From an uncultured Clostridia bacterium (GTDB taxonomy: Bacteria > Bacillota > Clostridia > Peptostreptococcales > Anaerovoracaceae), in contig CAKQXD010000005.1 in NCBI GenBank assembly GCA_934281605.1, positions 62,001-126,000 on the forward strand: a stretch of 64,000 nucleotides of DNA, in the 5' to 3' direction. Within the stretch, counting starts at the first letter, position 1, and each line of letters opens with the position of its first letter. The position numbers were made by a program, and so were the translations under genes. Shown here in pieces: positions 50,217-58,545 of the stretch. Below the pieces are notes generated by a model, which saw only the letters and a list, made by a program, of their open reading frames with translations, was not told where the DNA came from and did no database searches.

Positions 50217-50361
50217 TTTCATCCTTCAGGAGCCTAATCTTCCGGATAGGGATGATTTAGCGCTATAATCGGGCTATTTAAGGAATTGCTTCATCCATAT
50301 TATTTGTGCGATGTGTTGCTGGGATGAAAATCACCTTAAATTTTCCAATTTTTCATCCTTA
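50217..50361 (+). repeat. 145-bp five-box dispersed repeat, copy C
   Basis: Boxes TTTCATCCTTC, GGGATGATT, CTTCATCCATAT, GGGATGAAAA and TTTTTCATCCTTA at offsets 0, 34, 73, 105 and 134. It fills most of the convergent gap between the LytTR and XRE genes and runs into the terminator at 50384 through the ACTTGAAAAAGG flank that copy B also has. Confidence 0.85.
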
Positions 50362-50383
50362 CCATGAAATATGGCAAAACTTG

Positions 50384-50432
50384 AAAAAGGATACCATCTT
50401 ACCAGATCCAGTAAAATGATATCCTTTTATTT
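50384..50432. terminator. Bidirectional terminator of the LytTR and XRE genes
   Basis: AAAAAGGATACCAT / ATGATATCCTTTT with one mismatch on the plus strand (a G-U on the minus), flanked by A and T tracts. Confidence 0.8.
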
Positions 50433-50447
50433 TAAAATCGATTTGCC

Positions 50448-50825
50448 TTATTCTTCGTCATGGATAACACCTTCTATGTAAAGTCTTGCGATCTTCTCCA
50501 TGACCTGCAGCTGTTTCACATTGCAGACGCTAAGCGAGCCCATGATGTTCTCGTTCAAAAGCCGGCGCGGCTCCTCCTCCGTGAGATCTGACCGATCCCC
50601 ATCCATCAGATAATCGACGGAAAGCCCCAAAATCTGTTTCAGACGATACAGATTTTTCACCGAAGTCCCCTTGTCGCCGTATTCCAGGTCGGCAATGAAC
50701 TTGGAAGTAACATCCAGACGCCGTGCCAGATCTTCCCGCGACATGCCAAGGACTTCTCTGCGCTGACGAATCCGTCTGCCCATTGCTGCTCTGTCCAGTT
50801 CTTTCAGTTCCATCCCTTCTGCCAT
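50448..50825 (-). CDS. XRE-family regulator, paralogue of the 20.4-kb gene
   Basis: Protein of 125 residues with an HTH at about 15-70 (IRQRREVLGMSREDLARRL then FIADLEYGDKG). The remainder matches the regulator at 20430-20804 closely (KNLYRLKQILG, LNENIMGSLSVCNVKQLQVMEKI). Both are leftward genes with an immediate downstream terminator, so a duplicated stand-alone regulator. GGAGGCGGAACT precedes the ATG. Targets unknown. Confidence 0.88.
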   Translation of the reverse strand: MAEGMELKELDRAAMGRRIRQRREVLGMSREDLARRLDVTSKFIADLEYGDKGTSVKNLYRLKQILGLSVDYLMDGDRSDLTEEEPRRLLNENIMGSLSVCNVKQLQVMEKIARLYIEGVIHDEE

Positions 50826-50866
50826 AGTTCCGCCTCCTGTTCTATCATGTTCAGAAAATATTACGC

Positions 50867-51355
50867 TTAAGCAAATGTCGCCGATTTCGAATTTTTCTTT
50901 AAAGTACGCATTTCATCCTCAATCATATTCACACGGACTTGCATTATTTCCGTTTCAGACCCAGCTTTTATAGAGCGATCCAGCTTATTCTCCAAATCAA
51001 GATGTCCTTCTGCAATAATCCGAATGTTGCGATTTGTAACGTTTTCTATCGTCGTTCTAAGCGAAAGTATCTCTCGCTTTGTTTCAGCTAATTCGCTCTG
51101 CATTTCATTTACTGTGAACTGCAAGTTATCTGTTTTACCTTCCACGATAATCATGCGTTGCTGCAAATCCTTAACGTCTTCCTTCAAGCAGCTAACATCC
51201 TGCTTCAAGATGCCAACCTCCTCTTTCAGGCTCTTGACATCCTGCTTCAAAATGCCAGCGACCTGTTTCAGAACATTGATATCTTTCCTCATCTCTGAAA
51301 CTTCCTGCTTCAATTCCAGTAAAATTTCCAACATACGATTTTCTTCATTCGCCAT
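50867..51355 (-). CDS. Coiled-coil protein built from short tandem repeats
   Basis: Protein of 162 residues, almost wholly coiled coil. From about residue 18 the heptad unit (LKQDVxxLKEEVGI-like) recurs about five times, and the DNA shows matching 21-base repeats (for example CATCCTGCTTCAA). The C-terminal third is helical without the repeat (ENVTNRNIRIIAEGHLDLENK). Similar proteins occur as conserved hypotheticals in Firmicutes and phages; function unknown. It lies 41 bases before the XRE gene and may be co-transcribed. Confidence 0.75.
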   Translation of the reverse strand: MANEENRMLEILLELKQEVSEMRKDINVLKQVAGILKQDVKSLKEEVGILKQDVSCLKEDVKDLQQRMIIVEGKTDNLQFTVNEMQSELAETKREILSLRTTIENVTNRNIRIIAEGHLDLENKLDRSIKAGSETEIMQVRVNMIEDEMRTLKKNSKSATFA

Positions 51356-51503
51356 AATCTCTGCCTCCCATGTTACTCGTTCACAATACCTCTCCCACTA
51401 TTATACCCCCTGCAAAAGGGTTTGGCAATAACCTTAAGGTTGGATGTCATGAACGCGCCTGGGCGAAAGACGTATGTACTATCGGATTCCGCCATTAAAA
51501 TGC

Positions 51504-52283
51504 TTAATGCCTGTATTCCCACGTGCCATTGAAGTCATCGTAAATATCCCCATTCGGAGCAATCGTCCAGGTGAATACCGTCGTGATATGAGTGCCCATG
51601 TCGTCGTAGCCCCGCACCGTATACCCGCGATCCGTTTTGCCATCGCACATCGCGCCATCGACCGCCCGGTAATTCTTTTTCTGGTAATCCAGCGCATACT
51701 GGATCGCCGCATTTTCCGAGTCGATATTCACCGACAAATCATCCCGATGGGAGGACAACAGCTGAATGTTTTTCGTCTCGTATTCGTTGAACCACTCGTC
51801 CTTAAATTCGTCCGCTGTATAGGTCGGTTTAAACCACTCGCACGCGGCAAAATAGCTTTTATACGGATCCTTCTGGAAGATCCGCCCATGGCGCGCATAG
51901 ATCTCATTGATGGCCTGCTGCGTGTCCGCCTGATTCAGATCCTCCACATCGCTTTCTGACAGGTATTCCTCATCACTGCCTGGGAAGATGAAATCATCCG
52001 CGTAATCATCATAGCTGCCTTTTTTATAGGCCGTATCGCCCGAATGCGTTCCAGAAGATGACTGCTCCATGGAGACATCATCATCCGCACCTCTGGAATG
52101 CACCACGAGGGCGATCGTCGTCACAGCTGCCGCCACCAGAACCACTGCGCCGATGATGATCAGCAGCAGTTTTTTATTGAATTTTTTCGGAGCGCCTGCC
52201 GCTTCCGGCTCCAGCTTCGCCCCGCAGTATTCACAAAATTTATTTCCTGCCGGATTTTCCCGTTTACATTGTTTACAATACAT
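51504..52283 (-). CDS. Zinc-ribbon membrane protein with YARHG domain
   Basis: Protein of 259 residues: N-terminal zinc ribbon (Cys3, Cys6, Cys17, Cys20), basic linker, one transmembrane helix (about 38-61) and an external part. A YARHG domain is present with IYARHGRIFQKDP near 128-140 and FKPTYTADEF; the last 80 residues look like a small beta domain. Orientation implied: ribbon in the cytoplasm, YARHG outside. YARHG domains are of unknown function, common in envelope proteins of Firmicutes. Last gene of the leftward array that begins at 58327. Confidence 0.85.
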   Translation of the reverse strand: MYCKQCKRENPAGNKFCEYCGAKLEPEAAGAPKKFNKKLLLIIIGAVVLVAAAVTTIALVVHSRGADDDVSMEQSSSGTHSGDTAYKKGSYDDYADDFIFPGSDEEYLSESDVEDLNQADTQQAINEIYARHGRIFQKDPYKSYFAACEWFKPTYTADEFKDEWFNEYETKNIQLLSSHRDDLSVNIDSENAAIQYALDYQKKNYRAVDGAMCDGKTDRGYTVRGYDDMGTHITTVFTWTIAPNGDIYDDFNGTWEYRH

Positions 52284-52320
52284 AGTCCGTTTCTTCTCCG
52301 CTCTCTTCTCCCACGCTCTG

Positions 52321-53088
52321 CTACATCATCATTCCAAGTCCGAGCATCGAACAGCCCGCCGTCCCTATCGTGAGCAGCAGAAAGATGCCAACGATCACGT
52401 ACACACAGAACATGGATCTGGCGAAATTTCGCAGGTTGATGTTCCCGTCTTTTTTCACGGCTAAAACGATCGCTACGATGAGACCTGCGATCGGGATGGA
52501 GAACAGGAGCGTCCAGCCAAAATACGCCCATGCGCCCAGTGGTCTGAATCGTTCCGGAAGCTGATCCTCGGTCATGATCATGCCGTTTGGCGCTGCAAAG
52601 GATCCTCCCGGCGCGTTGTTCTGCGTCTGGGCCTGCGCATAGGACGCCACGCTTTCTCTCCAGTCCTCTGTGCCTGCTCCGTTTGCCGATGCGTCGCTGT
52701 CCGCGAAAGCGGTCGCTTCTTCCCTAGCGTTATTTCCTGCAAAGTTTTCAGCCCCGCTCTTTCCCGCAGCTTCACTGTTTTTCGCAGCCTCCTGTAAATT
52801 ACAGCCACACTTTCTGCAGAACATTGCCCCCGGATTGGTGTTTGCACCACAGGACGGACAGACATTTGCAGCCGCTGCACTTGCCACCGGTCTGCTGGCA
52901 CTCACTATCCCCTGCAGCACATGTTCCGCGGCCGGCACGTCAGCCGGTTCGTCATCGCTGGTCAAAAGCACTGTCTGATCGGTATCCACAGGGGCCGCCA
53001 TATTGCTTGCCGGCTCCAGCTTCGCCCCGCAGTCCCGGCAGAATTTAGCTGTTTCTCGATTCTCTACTCCACATTTTGCACATTTCAT
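52321..53088 (-). CDS. Membrane protein with two zinc ribbons
   Basis: Protein of 255 residues with a first ribbon (Cys3, Cys6, Cys17, Cys20 in KCAKCGVENRETAKFCRDCG) and a second near 76-96 (CPSCGANTNPGAMFCRKCG). A low-complexity region rich in Ala, Asn and Ser follows and two helices close the protein (FGWTLLFSIPIAGLIVAIVLAV and FCVYVIVGIFLLLTIG). The helical end resembles small membrane domains next to zinc ribbons in other Clostridia. Function unknown. Confidence 0.8.
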   Translation of the reverse strand: MKCAKCGVENRETAKFCRDCGAKLEPASNMAAPVDTDQTVLLTSDDEPADVPAAEHVLQGIVSASRPVASAAAANVCPSCGANTNPGAMFCRKCGCNLQEAAKNSEAAGKSGAENFAGNNAREEATAFADSDASANGAGTEDWRESVASYAQAQTQNNAPGGSFAAPNGMIMTEDQLPERFRPLGAWAYFGWTLLFSIPIAGLIVAIVLAVKKDGNINLRNFARSMFCVYVIVGIFLLLTIGTAGCSMLGLGMMM

Positions 53089-53154
53089 ATTCCATTTCTC
53101 AATAGGATCCCTATTGATTTCCTCCTTCTATTTCTATCACAATTTCTGTTGATT

Positions 53155-53997
53155 TTAATAATAATCATATCCGTAACTGCCGGCAAAAATCGCCTCAGCA
53201 CCCTCGCCGATCAGCAGCCATAAAATCACAAATACCAGCACCGCCAGCATCATAGCGTACACGCCTTTGTCCTTCTTTTCAGCACCTACAATTCCACTCA
53301 TACCCTCGTACTGCAGCAGTCCAGTTGTCACGATCCCCGTAAACAGCGCGATATACACGCCGCTCAGCTGGAACACAGCCCCCAGCAGCAGTCCAACGAT
53401 CACAAAAGCGGAGACGTACAGCGAGCCTGTCCCGGCAACGCCTACGATCCTCTTTACATCGAAATGGCTGGTGATCGTCTGGCTCACGGCGATCATCAGG
53501 CCGACCCAAATGGCATCCATAATGAGCAGTACAAACAAAGTCACCAGGAAGGTCATCGGTCCGGTCAGCATGTAAGTCCACTGCAGGCCCGGCACGTAAT
53601 ACGAGATCGTCTCGCGGAAAATCGCCAGCAGCAGCGCCACGATCACGCATTTTCCGCCCAGGAACACAAGTCCCGGAACGCTGTAATCATCCTGCGCACA
53701 GGCTTTCATCGCTGCGGTCGGCGCTTTGAAAAACATCTGGAATATCTTCGAAAACTGGTTGCCTGCAGACGGTTTCGGTGCTGCAAAGTTCCCCGCCGGC
53801 GGGGTCTGCGCCCACTGCAAAGAGCTGTCGTTATACGGATTGGAGAAGGCCTGTCCGCCTGTTCCCGCACCCATTCCTGCAAAGGCATTTCCAGCCGTAT
53901 TACTGCCCGCCGTATTTTCCGGCTGCACTCTGGCGCCACACTTCTCGCAAAACATCGAGTCGTCCGGCATCGTTGCTCCACATTTTTCACAAAACAT
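53155..53997 (-). CDS. Zinc-ribbon membrane protein, Yip1-like
   Basis: Protein of 280 residues with a ribbon at Cys3, Cys6, Cys17, Cys20, then a flexible Gly-, Asn- and Ala-rich linker to about 90 and five or six helices (ALLLAIFRETISYYV, MTFLVTLFVLLIMDAIWVGLMIAV, VGVAGTGSLYVSAFVIVGLLLG, YIALFTGIVTTGLLQYEG, MMLAVLVFVILWLLIG), as in bacterial Yip1/DUF1282-like proteins. Role unknown. It may act as the membrane platform of the array. Confidence 0.8.
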   Translation of the reverse strand: MFCEKCGATMPDDSMFCEKCGARVQPENTAGSNTAGNAFAGMGAGTGGQAFSNPYNDSSLQWAQTPPAGNFAAPKPSAGNQFSKIFQMFFKAPTAAMKACAQDDYSVPGLVFLGGKCVIVALLLAIFRETISYYVPGLQWTYMLTGPMTFLVTLFVLLIMDAIWVGLMIAVSQTITSHFDVKRIVGVAGTGSLYVSAFVIVGLLLGAVFQLSGVYIALFTGIVTTGLLQYEGMSGIVGAEKKDKGVYAMMLAVLVFVILWLLIGEGAEAIFAGSYGYDYY

Positions 53998-54021
53998 ATT
54001 GTTCCTCCTCGTCTTTATAAT

Positions 54022-55077
54022 TTACTGCAACAGTTGTTTTTCCCGGTTTTCTTCAGTGTTGTGGAAAAACTTATATTGTGTCATTTCCATGTCATTCGTT
54101 GCTTTTTTCAATTCTTTATCATACTCAGATTTAGAAACATCTACAAATCCCTGTTCCCCCGGTCTTCCTACATAATACCCTGCTATTTGTGAGGTATCAT
54201 CCGAATCATACTCCATACTCATTCCAAACATCATATTGGTAATTCCATCAATGCTCTCTAAATCGTCAATATGATTTGTTGTAATATCGCCCAATCCCGT
54301 AGATGCATATTGATCCATAAAATAGCCTGTTCCCCGATAATATCCAATACCGCGAACATCATTTAAAGACAGCCGCCCCAGCAGGGTCACTTCACCGTCT
54401 CGATACTGGAATATGGCTCCATATCCACTGACATGATCATTATCAGCAAAATTATATAGCATAAGTTCTGGAATGTCATCATTAGAAATATAGGGCAATG
54501 CAAAATCACAGGAACTGCAATGCCATACATTCGTTCCGCCAATAGAATCTCCCACGGTTATCGTATCCTGCGACAAAAACTCATCATATGCTTTCATCGC
54601 CTGTACATAATCCGAGGAAGCGATTTCATCGTACTTCGCTTTGATTTTCTTAGAGTCTGGCAGTTCCTGAGTGGCTGTTTCCAAAATGGAAAGTGCCTCT
54701 CCTTCTTTATGCTGTTCCACATAGGTGTCTGCCAGTTTTATGTAAGCAGGTTCCTGTTTCGGGTCGATATCGATGGCCTCCAGATAAGCGGTTTCTGCCT
54801 TTTCGTAATCCTGATCTTTCAGATATTTATCGGCTTCCGTGATTTTCGTATTATACTCGGCTTCTTCTTTGTCTCCTGCAAAGAAAATCACAGCAACAGC
54901 GATGGCTATCAGCATTAGTACGCCTACAGCAATGGCTATAATGATTTTCTTTTTTGATTTTTTCTTTGGTGCTGTTCTTGTTTTGGACCACTCAAGTGCT
55001 GCGCCGCAAGACTCGCAGAATTTATTTTCTTCTGGGTTTTGTGCCCCGCAGCTTGGGCAAACTTTGTTCTCTTTCAT
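54022..55077 (-). CDS. Zinc-ribbon membrane protein with TPR segment
   Basis: Protein of 351 residues: ribbon (Cys7, Cys10, Cys21, Cys24), basic linker, transmembrane helix about 44-68, then two TPR-like units (YLKDQDYEKAETAYLEAIDI and AYIKLADTYVEQHKEGEALS). The C-terminal half has the acidic loop NDDIPELMLY, as in secreted calcium-loop proteins, and aligns with the next gene, which lacks the ribbon. The external half could bind a ligand or wall component. Confidence 0.8.
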   Translation of the reverse strand: MKENKVCPSCGAQNPEENKFCESCGAALEWSKTRTAPKKKSKKKIIIAIAVGVLMLIAIAVAVIFFAGDKEEAEYNTKITEADKYLKDQDYEKAETAYLEAIDIDPKQEPAYIKLADTYVEQHKEGEALSILETATQELPDSKKIKAKYDEIASSDYVQAMKAYDEFLSQDTITVGDSIGGTNVWHCSSCDFALPYISNDDIPELMLYNFADNDHVSGYGAIFQYRDGEVTLLGRLSLNDVRGIGYYRGTGYFMDQYASTGLGDITTNHIDDLESIDGITNMMFGMSMEYDSDDTSQIAGYYVGRPGEQGFVDVSKSEYDKELKKATNDMEMTQYKFFHNTEENREKQLLQ

Positions 55078-55102
55078 TGTAATTTCTTCCCCTTATATGT
55101 TT

Positions 55103-56281
55103 TTAGTCCTCCAAATCTTGTTGTAAACCTGTTCGCTCCTGAAAATCTAAATAATGTGTATCCGAAAATCCTGCTTTGTGATAGCTATAGTTGAACAAGT
55201 ATGTCTCTGTATCCGCATCAGGTTCATACGCATTAAAGCCCTTCGAATAGTATTCATTTCCTTCTTCTATCCCCAGCAGGTGCTCCAATCCATAGTTCTT
55301 CAGACATTCTATAAACGCATCGTATCCAGTTCTATACTGATCGTTGTATGCCTGAATCTGCTCCGGTTTATAGCTGCTGATCTCATGATTCAGTTCCATG
55401 GAGCAATAGCCCACTTTCTCACCGTTCAAATCAAAAGAGCTGCTGACTTTTGGTGCTGCAGTGCTCTGATCGATAGTAAACTCCTCAACCTGTGAAATCG
55501 AATCCTCTTCGATTCCATACAGCCAGAGCTTCTGACATACATCTCCGCTCGTGTTATGAATATCCTGAATCGCTAAATAAATATTTCCATCATTGTTTTT
55601 CAAAAACACATCGCAGGTATTCTTGTCATACTTACTGTCACCACAGCTGTGTTCTTTCTTTGCCGTTTCCGTGATTTCCTTATCGTGGCAAGTGTATACC
55701 GTGATGACGAAGCACATCGGATCATCGCTTTCTTTTACCATCACCGTAATCAGTTCCGGGATTTCATCATCGTTTACATCCACAACAGCGGAGCTTGCCA
55801 GACTTGTAGAGATTTCATTTTCTTCCGTTGCTGTTACGACTCCATACTGATCATACAGATCATTCTGCACAAACTGTTCATAACCATAATACGGATAAAC
55901 TTTTTCAAACTGCTGTTTAACACTCTTATCGCCGCAGTCTTCTATTCCCTGCTCTAAAATATCAGCTGCTTCTTTATACTTTTTCTGATCCACATAGGCA
56001 TCGGAAAGCTTTAAATACGCCCTCCTGTTCTGCGGCTCCAGCTCAATAGCATCTAAATATGTCGTCTCCGCCATGTCGTAATCTTCGTCATTCAAATATT
56101 GATCCGCTTCATCCAGCTTACCGCTGTATTCCACAGATTCCACATCCTGATCCGCATGGGAAGATATGAGAAAAATAATAATTCCAGCTAAAACGCCGCA
56201 TAAAACGATTCCTAATATGACAAATTTCAGGATCGTAGCTTTCTTTTTCGGGTTTGTATTGTTGTATTGTTGATTATCCAT
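55103..56281 (-). CDS. Membrane-anchored TPR protein, paralogue without zinc ribbon
   Basis: Protein of 392 residues: cytoplasmic 15 residues, transmembrane helix about 15-38, TPR units (YLNDEDYDMAETTYLDAIEL and AYLKLSDAYVDQKKYKEAAD) and a globular domain beginning VVDVNDDEIPELITVMV. It is clearly a duplicate of the neighbour at 54022 in TPR and loop regions, but the N-terminal ribbon is gone. Function unknown. Confidence 0.8.
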   Translation of the reverse strand: MDNQQYNNTNPKKKATILKFVILGIVLCGVLAGIIIFLISSHADQDVESVEYSGKLDEADQYLNDEDYDMAETTYLDAIELEPQNRRAYLKLSDAYVDQKKYKEAADILEQGIEDCGDKSVKQQFEKVYPYYGYEQFVQNDLYDQYGVVTATEENEISTSLASSAVVDVNDDEIPELITVMVKESDDPMCFVITVYTCHDKEITETAKKEHSCGDSKYDKNTCDVFLKNNDGNIYLAIQDIHNTSGDVCQKLWLYGIEEDSISQVEEFTIDQSTAAPKVSSSFDLNGEKVGYCSMELNHEISSYKPEQIQAYNDQYRTGYDAFIECLKNYGLEHLLGIEEGNEYYSKGFNAYEPDADTETYLFNYSYHKAGFSDTHYLDFQERTGLQQDLED

Positions 56282-56299
56282 AGTTTTAATTCCTTGTCA

Positions 56300-57304
56300 C
56301 TAATATAGTAAAGATTGTATGATCGGCTTTATTTCAAACAGCATCAGCACATCAATGCCATTCATCATAATATTCAACTGCTCATATGATTCGATAGGCT
56401 TCTCTGTGATTTGCCCGGTTTTATTATAAGTGCGTATCATAGGTTCATATTTTTGAATAGCTTCATAGCCTTCCAGTCTCTTCTGCAAAAGTACCTGTGC
56501 CTGCTCTGTAGAAAATGCACCTAGTGCAGTGAATTTTCCCACATGATAATCAGTTGGCGTAAGATCTACTAATATTCGAGCATGCCAGTAATGTGTTGCC
56601 AGGCTTTTTGTATTCACATCTGTCATGGCTATACAAGCTTCATGCATTGCGATATAATAACATCTCTGCGAATGGACCGAAGCTTCTGCATCCAGTGTTT
56701 TTGCCGTCTTTAAATCATCTGCACTCGCCTGTACACGATTTCCCAAAGTTCGTAAAAGAATATATGCACTGCCTATTTTCCCCGCCTGCAAACGATTTTT
56801 TTCTAATATGCGATTAATTTGCTTCTCTTTATCCTGCATTTGACTGCCAAGAGCCTGCTGTAAAATTTGATGATAAACAGCCTGACAAAAGTCGTTTTTT
56901 GCTTTTATCGAAGTATATTCCAGATCCAATACATGTGTTTTCATAGACTGCTCATATGCAGGTCCAACGGTTTTATACGCAGCTTCTATGATCCCGAGCA
57001 GCTGTTTTGTTCCCGCGTCTTGACTGTCAAAAAATTCTTTTGAAACAAAATAGGCGGTCTGTTTATATCTGCCCGCATATGCTTCCTTCCTGCTTTCTGT
57101 CATTGTAATAAAATAATTCGAATAATTACTGTTAAACTGTCCTGTCGCACCCAACAGTTTCTCATGACTATATCCTTCGGAATATTCTCGCTGCTGTTTT
57201 TCAGCTTGAGTCTCATTCTCAGGAATATTTTTTTTACCATATCTTTTTATTGTATAATAAGTAATATAACTTACAAAGCTTACCAAAATCAATAGTCTTA
57301 TCAT
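56300..57304 (-). CDS. Unknown membrane-anchored helical protein
   Basis: Protein of 334 residues. A single N-terminal helix (about 2-18) is followed by a long, almost wholly helical region without recognisable domain (YKTVGPAYEQSMKTHVLDLEY, ILEKNRLQAGKIGSAYIL). AT-rich codon use is like the other array genes. It sits between the WG-repeat lipoprotein and the TPR proteins, 18 bases from the next start. Confidence 0.7.
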   Translation of the reverse strand: MIRLLILVSFVSYITYYTIKRYGKKNIPENETQAEKQQREYSEGYSHEKLLGATGQFNSNYSNYFITMTESRKEAYAGRYKQTAYFVSKEFFDSQDAGTKQLLGIIEAAYKTVGPAYEQSMKTHVLDLEYTSIKAKNDFCQAVYHQILQQALGSQMQDKEKQINRILEKNRLQAGKIGSAYILLRTLGNRVQASADDLKTAKTLDAEASVHSQRCYYIAMHEACIAMTDVNTKSLATHYWHARILVDLTPTDYHVGKFTALGAFSTEQAQVLLQKRLEGYEAIQKYEPMIRTYNKTGQITEKPIESYEQLNIMMNGIDVLMLFEIKPIIQSLLY

Positions 57305-57358
57305 ATTTTACCTCCCAAACTATGCAACCTGTGAAATAACCATCACTAGACATCAAAT

Positions 57359-58327
57359 TTACTCATGTTTCTTGATGATCCATTCCCCATTTTTGTCTAT
57401 ATATCCATACGCTCCATCGGTATCTATCACAAAAGCACATTTATCATGAAAACTCCTCGCTTCATCATAGTTGGGGGCAATTACCCATTTCCCGTCTGCA
57501 TCAATAAATCCCCATAAGTCTGTTGTCGAATCCTGCACCAGTGCCAGCCCTTCTGAAAATTCATTTGCATCTTCATAGATAGCTGGAATTTTTTTATTAC
57601 CCCTGCCATCTACATATCCATATGCGTCATCTTCCACATCATAATATCGCCCTCTATTATCATTGATTTCTACAACATCCTCTGGATAATCAACTTCTAC
57701 GGTTTCTCCAGAAGCTGAAATGTATTTAGGCACTAATGAATCACAACTCATGTCCACAGCACTCGCATATTTATTTCCATCTTCATCTGTAATATAATCC
57801 GAAATCTCATTATGCCATACCACCGAATCTCCTATCTCAACATCCTGATATTCTTCAACATAAGCTACACCTTTAACAAATCTTTCTGCAACTGCATAAT
57901 GAGGCTTTAAAACACACTTTCCACTTTTATCAATATATCCGTACAGATATCCCGATCCGCCATTTTTATCATTCTCGCTATTCAAAATAGTGATTTCCCA
58001 GTCTTTTTTTGTTACAGAAGCAAGCCCCTCACTGAAATCTTCTGCATCCAGATATTGCGGTTCTATTATCCATTCTCCTTTTGAATCAATATATCCATAG
58101 GAGCCATCTGATGCCTCATATACTCTGGCAATACCATCTTGAAAATCATAAGCATTTGAAAACTGTGGCTCTATAACCCACTCTCCGCTGCGATCTACAT
58201 AACCCCATTCATCATTTTCATTAGGCATAGGATATAATCCAGCACTATTGTTATTTTCACAACTGTATATTCCCAAGATCCCAAAACTTAATATCACACC
58301 TAAAATTAAATATCGTAATATCCGCAT
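57359..58327 (-). CDS. WG-repeat lipoprotein
   Basis: Lipoprotein of 322 residues: signal peptide with lipobox GIYSC (Cys23), then about six WG/KWG-type repeats, each reading like WGYVDRSGEWVIEPQF or YGYIDSKGEWIIEPQY with an AYDFQDGIARV-type continuation. WG repeats form beta propeller-like or solenoid surfaces of unknown partner. First gene of the seven-gene leftward run 51504-58327. TATAAT lies near 58362, and the cysK terminator at 58454 isolates it from cysK. Confidence 0.9.
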   Translation of the reverse strand: MRILRYLILGVILSFGILGIYSCENNNSAGLYPMPNENDEWGYVDRSGEWVIEPQFSNAYDFQDGIARVYEASDGSYGYIDSKGEWIIEPQYLDAEDFSEGLASVTKKDWEITILNSENDKNGGSGYLYGYIDKSGKCVLKPHYAVAERFVKGVAYVEEYQDVEIGDSVVWHNEISDYITDEDGNKYASAVDMSCDSLVPKYISASGETVEVDYPEDVVEINDNRGRYYDVEDDAYGYVDGRGNKKIPAIYEDANEFSEGLALVQDSTTDLWGFIDADGKWVIAPNYDEARSFHDKCAFVIDTDGAYGYIDKNGEWIIKKHE

Positions 58328-58453
58328 CTTCTTATTCTCTCTTTCTACATGGAATCAATCGGATTCTCATTATAACACTGCAGTCCCTTTAACATATTCA
58401 AGATGTAACAAATAATCTTTTAATTGTAATATTTAACGATTTTCGGGATAAAA

Positions 58454-58487
58454 AAGGACCAAAGGCGTTGTGTGGCATTTGGTCCTT
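58454..58487 (-). terminator. cysK terminator
   Basis: On the minus strand AAGGACCAAA pairs with TTTGGTCCTT, followed by TTTTA. It separates cysK from the WG-repeat gene. Confidence 0.9.
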
Positions 58488-58545
58488 CTCATTCAAATAT
58501 ATTGTCATTTTTTATTTTTGTATTTCTAATTACCGTTCTACTACC

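Noticed and set aside
10416..50361. The 145-bp element as a classical MITE
   Set aside because: Ends are direct and not inverted, no target duplication is visible and boxes lie inside at regular steps.
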